Below, piece after piece: positions 57,736-64,000 of a stretch of DNA of 64,000 nucleotides (positions are counted from its first letter, which is position 1; the number at the start of each line of letters is the position of its first letter). The position numbers and the translations under genes were made by a program. Source of the DNA: Mizugakiibacter sediminis (lineage in GTDB: Bacteria > Pseudomonadota > Gammaproteobacteria > Xanthomonadales > Rhodanobacteraceae); NCBI RefSeq assembly GCF_000953855.2, contig NZ_DF970134.1:1-64000 (forward strand), in the 5' to 3' direction. The notes under the pieces were generated by a model that did no database searches, was not told where the DNA came from, and saw only the letters and a program-made list of their open reading frames with translations.

Positions 57736-57942
57736 TCAGGCGTCGAGGTCGGGGATCAGCTTGCTCTCGAGGTAGGCGATCATGTCCTTCAGCCGCAGCT
57801 TGCGCTTCTTCAGGCGCGTGAGCTGCAGTTCGTCGCGGTAGCCGTCGGCGGCCAGCCGCGCGATCGCGGCGTCGAGGTCGCGGTGCTCGATCCGCAGTTC
57901 GGTCAGGCGGCGGGCGATGACGGCAGGATCCTCGTTTTGCAT
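57736..57942 (-). CDS. YdcH family protein (DUF465)
   Basis: A 68-residue, highly charged helical protein. LTELRIEHRDLDAAIARLAADG near residues 13-34 and LTRLKKRKLRLKDMIAYLES near 41-60 match the DUF465/YdcH helical hairpin. Its role is unknown. It lies 56 bases upstream of the GNAT gene on the same strand, and 110 bases from the divergent ttcA gene. Confidence 0.85.
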   Translation of the reverse strand: MQNEDPAVIARRLTELRIEHRDLDAAIARLAADGYRDELQLTRLKKRKLRLKDMIAYLESKLIPDLDA

Positions 57943-58019
57943 GCGGCACCCCGACGGCAGGCCGCCAGTGTAGCGCCGCGGCGTGACCGGCGGATGAGCG
58001 CCGCGCGGCGGCCTGCCCG

Positions 58020-58025
58020 TACAAT
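58020..58025 (+). promoter_or_regulatory. -10 element candidate for ttcA
   Basis: TACAAT 28 bases before the ttcA ATG, in the divergent gap with the DUF465 gene. No convincing -35 element was found, so this is weak. Confidence 0.35.
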
Positions 58026-58052
58026 AGGCCGTTCACCTCCATCCGCTCCGCC

Positions 58053-58937
58053 ATGTCCGCCGCTCCCGAACGCAAGCAGGCCTACGAGGCCGCCAAGCTG
58101 GCCAAGCGTCTGCGCCACCAGGTCGGCCAGGCGATCGCCGACTACGCCATGATCGAGGATGGCGACAAGGTGATGGTGTGCCTGTCCGGCGGCAAGGATT
58201 CCTACACCCTGCTGGACATCCTGCTGTCGCTGCAGGCGAAGGCGCCGGTGCGTTTCGAGCTGGTCGCGGTCAACCTCGACCAGAAGCAGCCGGGTTTCCC
58301 CGAGCACGTGCTGCCGGATTACCTGACATCGCGCGGCGTGCCCTACCACATCCTCGAGCAGGACACCTACAGCGTGGTCACGCGGGTGATCCCGGCGGGC
58401 AAGACCATGTGCAGCCTGTGTTCGCGGCTGCGCCGCGGCGCGCTGTACACCTACGCCGAGGCGAACGGTTTCACCAAGATCGCGCTGGGCCACCACCGCG
58501 ACGACATCGTCGCCACGCTGTTCCTCAACATGTTCTACCACGGCAGCCTGAAGGCGATGCCGCCCAAGCTGCGCTCCGACGACGGCAAGCACGTGGTGAT
58601 CCGTCCGCTGGCCTACTGCCGCGAGAGCGACATCGCCGCCTACGCGGAGGCGAAGCGGTTCCCGATCATCCCCTGCAACCTGTGCGGCTCGCAGGACAAC
58701 CTGCAGCGCAAGGTGGTGAAGGGCATGCTGGAGGAGTGGGAGCGGCAGCATCCCGGGCGCATCGACAACATCTTCCGCGCCATCGCCAACGTCGCGCCCT
58801 CGCAGCTGGCCGATCCGAAGCTGTTCGACTTCGCCGCGCTGGGCGCGCGCGCCGGCGCCGCCCGCGCCGACGCCCACGCCTGGCTGGCCGGCGAGCCGCA
58901 CGAGGCGCCGACGCCGGCGGCCGAGGCCAGCGGCTGA
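58053..58937 (+). CDS. ttcA: tRNA 2-thiocytidine biosynthesis protein TtcA
   Basis: A 294-residue ATP-pyrophosphatase that thiolates C32 of certain tRNAs with an Fe-S cluster. The PP-loop [13 protein letters not shown] is near residue 47, the cluster-binding [11 protein letters not shown] near 120 (CxxC) and [15 protein letters not shown] near 210. [32 protein letters not shown] (read as separate pieces) near 145-175 is typical. The start ATG at 58053 has no strong ribosome site. It precedes rdgC by 61 bases on the same strand. Confidence 0.95.
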   Translation: MSAAPERKQAYEAAKLAKRLRHQVGQAIADYAMIEDGDKVMVCLSGGKDSYTLLDILLSLQAKAPVRFELVAVNLDQKQPGFPEHVLPDYLTSRGVPYHILEQDTYSVVTRVIPAGKTMCSLCSRLRRGALYTYAEANGFTKIALGHHRDDIVATLFLNMFYHGSLKAMPPKLRSDDGKHVVIRPLAYCRESDIAAYAEAKRFPIIPCNLCGSQDNLQRKVVKGMLEEWERQHPGRIDNIFRAIANVAPSQLADPKLFDFAALGARAGAARADAHAWLAGEPHEAPTPAAEASG

Positions 58938-58998
58938 TTCCTTCCCCATCCTTGCCACGACCGGTCGCCGTGCGGCCGGTCCCGACCCGAGCGTGCCG

Positions 58999-59919
58999 AT
59001 GTTTTTCCGCAACCTGACCCTGTTCCGCTTCTCCGCCAAGGTCGCCGCCGACCTGGACGGCCTCGACGCCGCCCTCGAAGGCCACCGCCTGCGTGGCTGC
59101 GGCCCGCTGGAGCTGGCCACCCGCGGCTTCGTCTCGCCGCTGGGCCGCCGCGAGGAGCCGCTGACCCACAGCGTCGGCCCGCGCACCCTGGTCAGCATCG
59201 GCGCCGAGGAGAAACTGCTGCCGGCGGCGGTGGTGAACGAGGAACTTGCGCGACGTATCCAGAAGATCGTCGAAGAAGAGGGCCGCCGCGTCGGCGGCCG
59301 CGAGCGCAAGCGTCTGAAGCAGGAGGTGCTGGACGAACTGCTGCCCCGCGCCTTCGTCCGGCCTTCGCAGCTAAGTGCCTACATCGACAAGGAAAACGGC
59401 TGGCTGGTGCTGGACACCGCCAGCCGCAAGGCGGCCGAGGCCGGGGTCACCGCCCTGCGCGAGGCGCTGGGCAGCTTCCCCGCCGTGCCGCTGGCCCCCG
59501 AGGAGACCCCGCGCGCCCTGATGACCGACTGGCTGGCCCATGGCAAGCTACCGGCGGGCCTCAGGCTGGGCGACGAATGCGAGCTCAGGGATCCCGCCAC
59601 CGCGACCGGCGCCGTGGTGCGCTGCCGCCGGCAGGACCTTGAATCCGACGAGGTGCGGGAGCATCTGAAGGGCGGCAAGCAGGTCTTCCAGCTCGGCCTC
59701 GAATTCGACGGACGCGTCAGCTTCGTGCTGGGCGAGGATCTCGTCCTGCGCAAGCTGCGTTTCCTCGACGGTGTGCTGGACGAGCTGGAAGCGGACGAAC
59801 GCGAATCGGCGCGGGCGGAACTGGACGCCCGCTTCGCGCTGATGACGCTGGAGCTCGAACGCCTGCTGGCCCAGCTGTCCGCATGGTTCGGTTTGCCCAG
59901 GCCCGGCGACGACGCGTGA
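58999..59919 (+). CDS. rdgC: Recombination-associated protein RdgC
   Basis: A 306-residue DNA-binding ring protein found in beta- and gammaproteobacteria; it limits RecA access to DNA. MFFRNLTLFRF at the start and GFVSPLGRREEPL near 44 match the family; KKRVKQEVLDELLPRAF-like region near 95-115; the last third has FLDGVLDELEADERESARAELDARFALMTLEL (in pieces) near 252-288. ATG 58999 is preferred over a GTG six bases earlier because family members start with M-F/W-F-x-N. It follows ttcA. Confidence 0.95.
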   Translation: MFFRNLTLFRFSAKVAADLDGLDAALEGHRLRGCGPLELATRGFVSPLGRREEPLTHSVGPRTLVSIGAEEKLLPAAVVNEELARRIQKIVEEEGRRVGGRERKRLKQEVLDELLPRAFVRPSQLSAYIDKENGWLVLDTASRKAAEAGVTALREALGSFPAVPLAPEETPRALMTDWLAHGKLPAGLRLGDECELRDPATATGAVVRCRRQDLESDEVREHLKGGKQVFQLGLEFDGRVSFVLGEDLVLRKLRFLDGVLDELEADERESARAELDARFALMTLELERLLAQLSAWFGLPRPGDDA

Positions 59920-59949
59920 TGCGCCGGCGGGCCGCGGCGGAGACGCACG

Positions 59950-60720
59950 ATGGTCCGCGCAGGCGATGAAATCCTCGAACTGTCCACGCCGACCGGCAGC
60001 ACCATCAAGGTGGTCAAGGCGCCGCATCCGCGTTCGCGGCGGCTGCGCCTGACCGTCACGCCGGGCGGCGCGCGCGTCACCTATCCGCATGGCACCCATC
60101 CCGCCGAAGTGTTCGCCTTCCTGCGCCGCCACGCCGACTGGCTGGAGCGCAAGCTCGACGAGCTGCACCTGAAACATCGCGGTCCGCCGCCGCTCAAACC
60201 CGGAGTGACCACGCTGATGCCGCTGCGCGGCGAGAGCGTGCAGCTGAGCTGGCACGACGGCCCCTATCCGCGCATCGAACACCGCGAGGACGAGCTGCGC
60301 CTGATCGTGCCGCGCCCGCACAGCCGCGCGCTGCCGGCGGCGCGCAACCTGCTGGCGGCGTTCCTCGAGACGCAGATGCGCCGCGACCTGTCGCGCTGGC
60401 TGGCCGCCTACGTGCCCGAACTGGACGCGGCGCCGACCGGCCTGCGCATCAAGCCGCTGAAGAGCCTGTGGGGCAGCCTGGACGCGCGCGACCGCGTCAC
60501 CCTCGACCTGGCGCTGGCGCTGGCGCCGCCGCCGGCGCTGCGCTACGTGCTGGTGCACGAGCTCTGCCACCTCAAGGTGCGCAGCCACTCCGTGCGCTTC
60601 TGGGGCTGGGTCGAGCGCCTGTATCCCGGCTACCAGGCGCAACGCGACTGGCTGCGCGAGCACGGCGCCGCGCTGAAGGCCGAGCTGCAGCGCCTGACCG
60701 TCGACGGCGCCGAGGCGTAG
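59950..60720 (+). CDS. YgjP-like metallopeptidase-fold protein (DUF45)
   Basis: A 256-residue protein of the DUF45/YgjP group. The zinc motif HELCHLKVRSHSVRFW is near residue 202-217; the HExxH histidines and the third ligand His are present. The N-terminal half has beta structure with PHPRSRRLRLTVTPGGARVTYP near 25-45. Related to SprT/WSS1-like metalloproteases; activity has not been shown for this group. Its start ATG at 59950 is 30 bases after the rdgC stop, so cotranscription is plausible. A 10-bp hairpin follows the stop. Confidence 0.85.
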   Translation: MVRAGDEILELSTPTGSTIKVVKAPHPRSRRLRLTVTPGGARVTYPHGTHPAEVFAFLRRHADWLERKLDELHLKHRGPPPLKPGVTTLMPLRGESVQLSWHDGPYPRIEHREDELRLIVPRPHSRALPAARNLLAAFLETQMRRDLSRWLAAYVPELDAAPTGLRIKPLKSLWGSLDARDRVTLDLALALAPPPALRYVLVHELCHLKVRSHSVRFWGWVERLYPGYQAQRDWLREHGAALKAELQRLTVDGAEA

Positions 60721-60743
60721 CCGCGCCGGTCGTCCGGGCCGCG

Positions 60744-60768
60744 GGGCGCAGCGAAACCCGCTGCGCCC
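60744..60768. repeat. Perfect 10-bp hairpin between convergent genes
   Basis: GGGCGCAGCG, loop AAACC, CGCTGCGCCC, between the ends of the YgjP-like gene and the alpha/beta hydrolase gene. No T-run, but its place suggests a role in ending transcription in both directions. Confidence 0.5.
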
Positions 60769-60781
60769 GCGCGGCGCGCCT

Positions 60782-61759
60782 TCACGGCAGCAGCAGGAAG
60801 CGCGTCAGCACGTCGGCGGTCTCGCGCGGCTGCTCCAGCATCGGCATGTGGCCGCAGTCCATCAGCTGCGTGGTGTCGATGCGCGGCGCGGCGGTGAGAC
60901 CGGCGCGCAGCGCACCCATCGCGGAGACGTCGATCACGCGGTCGTGCGCGCACCACAGCAGCAGCGTCGGCGCGGTGATCTTCGGCAGCGCCGGCAGCAG
61001 CGCGCGTGCCGCGGCAGGCGTGCGCAGCGAGGCCAGCACGCGCTGCAGGAAGCCGTGGTCGCCGGCGCCGTTGGCGGCGACGAACACGTCCTCGATGCGG
61101 CCGGGGATCGACGGCGGCTTGGCGAACACCAGCGCCAGCAGGCGCTCGAAGCCGGCGCGGTCGCCGTAGGCGAACGGATCGCGACCGGCGCGCACGGCGC
61201 GCGCGAAATCGTTTTCCTTGAACGGCACGCCGGCGCTGTCGAGGAAGGCCACCGCGGCGATCTCGCCCGGATGCGCCGCCGCGTACAGGCCGGCGATCGC
61301 GCCGCCCATCGAGTGCCCGACCAGCGCGAAGTGCGGCAGGCGCAGCGCCTGCGCGAACGCTTCCAGCCGCGCGACCTGCGCGGCGTAGCCGTAGTCGCCC
61401 TGCGGGTCGCGCGAGGATTCGCCCCAGCCCGGCAGGTCGGGGATGATCACGCGGAAGTTGCGCGTGAGGAACTTCGCCGCCGGCAACCAGTTCTCCTTGC
61501 TGCCGCTGAAGCCGTGCAGCAGCAGCAGCGGCGGGCCGTTGCCGCCTTCGTAGTAACTCCAGCGCGTGCCGCCGGCGACGACGCTCTTCTTCTCCAGCTG
61601 CGCCGCGTTCGCCTGCTGCCCGTAGTACGCGCGCAGCAGGAGCCGCGGCGCGAACAGGTACACGCCGCCGAGCGTCAGCGCGGTCAGCCCGAGCATGGCG
61701 CCCAGTGCGGCCAGGCGGCGCAGCAGCACGCGGCGCAGCGGCGAAGGCGGGGCGTTCAT
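60782..61759 (-). CDS. Membrane-anchored alpha/beta hydrolase
   Basis: A 325-residue alpha/beta-fold hydrolase with an N-terminal membrane segment (about 17-36) and no clear cleavage site. LLLLHGFSGSKENW is near 77-90, PDLPGWGESS near 109, the nucleophile LVGHSMGGAIAGLY near 145, the Asp in LLWCAHDRVIDV near 268 and the His in DCGHMPMLE near 300. Substrate unknown; esterase or lipase-like function is likely. It follows the M1 peptidase gene on the same strand, with only 4 bases between. Confidence 0.88.
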   Translation of the reverse strand: MNAPPSPLRRVLLRRLAALGAMLGLTALTLGGVYLFAPRLLLRAYYGQQANAAQLEKKSVVAGGTRWSYYEGGNGPPLLLLHGFSGSKENWLPAAKFLTRNFRVIIPDLPGWGESSRDPQGDYGYAAQVARLEAFAQALRLPHFALVGHSMGGAIAGLYAAAHPGEIAAVAFLDSAGVPFKENDFARAVRAGRDPFAYGDRAGFERLLALVFAKPPSIPGRIEDVFVAANGAGDHGFLQRVLASLRTPAAARALLPALPKITAPTLLLWCAHDRVIDVSAMGALRAGLTAAPRIDTTQLMDCGHMPMLEQPRETADVLTRFLLLP

Positions 61760-61763
61760 GCGC

Positions 61764-63638
61764 TCACTCCTTGCCGCCGGCCTTGCGCGCCTTGGCGAAC
61801 ACGCGCTCGACCGCGGCCTGCGTGATCGGGTGATAGCCCGGCTTCGCCTTGGCGTACACCTGCTCGGCGTAGGCGAGGCCTTCCGGCGTCTTCGCGAAGG
61901 CCTTGTACAGCGGCAGCGTCAGGTAGATGCGGCCGATGCGCGTCATGTGCTCGGCGGCCGCCGGCCAGGCGGCGCGGTCGCCGCCGGCGATGGCGTGCAC
62001 GTACCAGCGCATGCCGATCTCGGCGTTGGGCGTGCCGGTGAGGCGCCAGGCGGCATCCAGCGCCTGCAGCTTGTCCAGCGCCACCGCCTCGGGCAGGCGG
62101 TCGAGGAAGTACATCCACTCCTGCGTGTTCCAGCCGTGCGCGTCGAGCTTGTCCGCAGCCAGCTTGCCGGCGAGGAAATCGGCGCGCTCGGCGTCGATGC
62201 GCGCGAAACGCGGCGAGGCGGGCAGCGGCGCGTCCGCGGGGATGCCGGGCTGGTACACCCAGGCCTCGATCTCCTCCCAGCGCATCTTGCCGGGATGCCG
62301 GTCGACCAGGTTCGCCTTCAGGTACGCCAGCATCTGCCCGGTGTCGATGCTCTGGAAGGCGAAGTGGTCGAAGTAGCCGCGCAGATAGGCGTCGAAGACC
62401 TCGCGGCCGTAGCGCTGCTCCAGCGTCTTCAGGAACCACGCGCCCTTGGTGTAGGCGACGTCGGACAGCGCGTCGTCGGCGCCGAGTCCGCGCGGCTCCG
62501 GCGTCAGGCGCTGCGCGTTCTCCGGCATCGCGCCGATCTCGTCCCGCAGCTCGTGCGCGGCGATCAGAAACTCCTCGTCCGCCTGCGCCTTGCCGTACAC
62601 GGCTTCGACGATGCGGTTCTCGACGTAGCTGGTGAAGCCTTCGTTCAGCCAGATGTGCCGCCATGCCGCGCTGGTCACCAGGTTGCCCGACCACGAGTGC
62701 GCCAGCTCGTGCGCGACCAGCGAGGTCAGGCTCTTGTCGCCGACCAGCACCGTCGGCGTGGCGAAGGTCATGTTCGGGTTCTCCATGCCGCCGAACGGGA
62801 AGCTGGGCGGCAGCACCAGGATGTCGTAGCGACCCCAGCGGTACGGGCCGTACAGCTGCTCGGTGGCGGCGATCATCCGCTCGGTGTCCTCGAACTCGCG
62901 CGCCGCCTTGTCCGCCACCGGCGGCTCGGCGTACACCGCGCTGCGCGGCCCGGTCTCGCGCACGGCGATGTCGCCGACGGCGATCGCCAGCAGGTAGGAC
63001 GGGATCGGCTGCGGCTGCTCGAAGCGGAAGTCGCCGTCCAGCGGGTGTTTCGCGTCGTTCAGCGCGCTCATCACCACGCGCAGCGCCTTCGGCGCGCCGA
63101 CGTGCGCGGTGTAGGTGAAGCGCACCGCCGGCGTGTCCTGCAACGGCACCCACGAGCGCGCGTGGATCGCCTCCGACTGCGAGAACATGAACGGCTGCCG
63201 CTTGCCGGCCGTTTGCGCCGGCTGCAGCCACTGCAGACCGGACGCCTGCGGCGAGGTGGCGTAATAGATGCGCACGCGCGCCGGATGCTTCGGCGCCACG
63301 ATGGTGAGCTTGCTGCCCAGTTCCTTGTCCGCCGGCGCCAGCGCGAACGGCAGCGCGGCGCCCGCCTTGCCGTCCGCCTGCACGGCGACGATGCGGCGGA
63401 TGGCGAGATCGCGGCTGTCCAGCACCAGGTCGTGCGCGGCCTCGTCCTTCCAGTCCAGCGTCAGCGTGACGTTGCCGATCAACTCGCGGCGGTCGAAGTC
63501 GACCTGCAGGTCGAGGTCGGCGTGGGTGACCCGGACGCGTCCGGGTTCGGCGTACGAATGCGGATCGGCGGAAGCCAGCGCCGCCAGCGGCGCGAGCAGC
63601 AGCGCGGCGCAGGCCGCGAGGGAGAGCGGTCGGAACAT
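61764..63638 (-). CDS. Exported M1 family aminopeptidase (LTA4-hydrolase-like)
   Basis: A 624-residue gluzincin peptidase with a signal peptide (about 1-22). The exopeptidase motif FGGMENPN is near 285, zinc motif HELAHSWSGN near 318-327 with third ligand in LNEGFTSYVE near 340 and the catalytic Tyr in the following segment. The C-terminal 240 residues correspond to the leukotriene-A4-hydrolase-like C-terminal domain, with WNTQEWMYFLDRLPEA near 523. It probably degrades peptides in the periplasm. ATG 63638 is selected since the signal peptide starts there. It is upstream of and close to the alpha/beta hydrolase gene. Confidence 0.93.
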   Translation of the reverse strand: MFRPLSLAACAALLLAPLAALASADPHSYAEPGRVRVTHADLDLQVDFDRRELIGNVTLTLDWKDEAAHDLVLDSRDLAIRRIVAVQADGKAGAALPFALAPADKELGSKLTIVAPKHPARVRIYYATSPQASGLQWLQPAQTAGKRQPFMFSQSEAIHARSWVPLQDTPAVRFTYTAHVGAPKALRVVMSALNDAKHPLDGDFRFEQPQPIPSYLLAIAVGDIAVRETGPRSAVYAEPPVADKAAREFEDTERMIAATEQLYGPYRWGRYDILVLPPSFPFGGMENPNMTFATPTVLVGDKSLTSLVAHELAHSWSGNLVTSAAWRHIWLNEGFTSYVENRIVEAVYGKAQADEEFLIAAHELRDEIGAMPENAQRLTPEPRGLGADDALSDVAYTKGAWFLKTLEQRYGREVFDAYLRGYFDHFAFQSIDTGQMLAYLKANLVDRHPGKMRWEEIEAWVYQPGIPADAPLPASPRFARIDAERADFLAGKLAADKLDAHGWNTQEWMYFLDRLPEAVALDKLQALDAAWRLTGTPNAEIGMRWYVHAIAGGDRAAWPAAAEHMTRIGRIYLTLPLYKAFAKTPEGLAYAEQVYAKAKPGYHPITQAAVERVFAKARKAGGKE

Positions 63639-63777
63639 GCGGAACTCCGGCGTGGAATGCGCCGCAGTATGCCATCGCCGGCGCCGTGCCCGCGGGTGCC
63701 GGAGGATGTGCCGGCCCGCACGCGGCCCCGGCGCGGCGCATCCGTGCAGCACCGGATCGACCGCGGCTTTCGGCCGG

Positions 63778-64000
63778 TCAGACGCGATAGCCGCGGTGGA
63801 TGGCGACGATGCCGGCGCTGAGGTTGCGCACTTCGACGTGGGCGAAGCCGGCGCGTTCCATCATCGCCTTCAGCGCGGCCTGGTCGGGGTGCTTGCGGAT
63901 GGATTCGGCGAGGTAGCGGTAGCTGTCCTCGTCGTGCGCGAACAGGCGGCCGAGGCGCGGCAGCACCTGGAAGGAGTGGAAGTCGTACAGCGGCTTCAGC
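63778..64000 (-). CDS. ubiE: UbiE/COQ5 methyltransferase (C-terminal part)
   Basis: The last 73 codons of a methyltransferase of ubiquinone/menaquinone synthesis; the 5' part is outside the window to the right. The visible end has [42 protein letters not shown] and [15 protein letters not shown], matching UbiE C-termini. It is on the same strand as and 139 bases above the M1 peptidase gene. Confidence 0.93.
   Translation of the reverse strand, partial: LKPLYDFHSFQVLPRLGRLFAHDEDSYRYLAESIRKHPDQAALKAMMERAGFAHVEVRNLSAGIVAIHRGYRV

Overview
This 64 kb window is chromosomal DNA of very high GC content (roughly 70% by eye) and is almost fully coding. The order dnaA-dnaN-recF-gyrB-TPR gene-tonB-exbB-exbD on one strand, with rpmH-rnpA-yidC-mnmE on the other, points to the replication-origin region of a gammaproteobacterium of the order Xanthomonadales (Xanthomonas/Lysobacter/Rhodanobacter relatives). 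The xanthomonad-type thymidine kinase, GTAG-headed palindromic repeats and an M1 peptidase/DPP4-type peptidase repertoire agree with this. Genus cannot be told. No phage, insertion sequence, CRISPR array, tRNA or rRNA was found.

Layout. (1) 1-9.6 kb, minus strand: ExbD (partial), ExbB, TonB, a secreted TPR protein, GyrB, RecF, DnaN, DnaA. Two perfect DnaA boxes in an AT-rich dnaA-dnaN spacer mark the best oriC candidate. Three parS-like ParB sites lie in the gyrB-recF spacer and inside recF. (2) 9.8-13.5 kb, plus strand: rpmH, rnpA, yidC, mnmE. (3) 13.5-31.5 kb: mixed housekeeping and accessory genes: a small conserved protein, a DPP4-type peptidase, pirin, a YecA-like protein with exonuclease III, oligopeptidase A, a cNMP/patatin protein, an aldehyde dehydrogenase, a gamma-carbonic anhydrase, an NhaC antiporter, PlsB with a lipoprotein, and a lipoprotein acid phosphatase followed by a possible small RNA. 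(4) 31.5-43.3 kb: rep, tdk, mutM, a four-gene ABC/GldG-type operon, a fatty acid desaturase, an alpha/beta hydrolase, rpmB-rpmG, secB-gpsA.

(5) 43.4-54 kb: a large SNF2 helicase, then a minus-strand series lptM-dapF-DUF484-xerC-hslV-hslU-unknown-DUF971. In that series diaminopimelate synthesis, chromosome dimer resolution and the HslUV protease sit side by side. (6) 53.7-64 kb: a RimI-type acetyltransferase divergent from a RimK-like ATP-grasp protein, aroE, a GNAT, a YdcH-like protein, ttcA, rdgC, a YgjP-like metalloprotein, an alpha/beta hydrolase, an M1 aminopeptidase and the 3' end of ubiE.

Nothing in the window is clearly a new defence or biosynthetic system. The best leads are the parS cluster overlapping the gyrB promoter, the possible sRNA at 30419-30561, the palindromic repeats that supply the hslV stop codon, the RimK-like/GNAT pair, and several small or unknown conserved genes. 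Coordinates and motifs were read from sequence. Family names rest on motif recognition without database searches.
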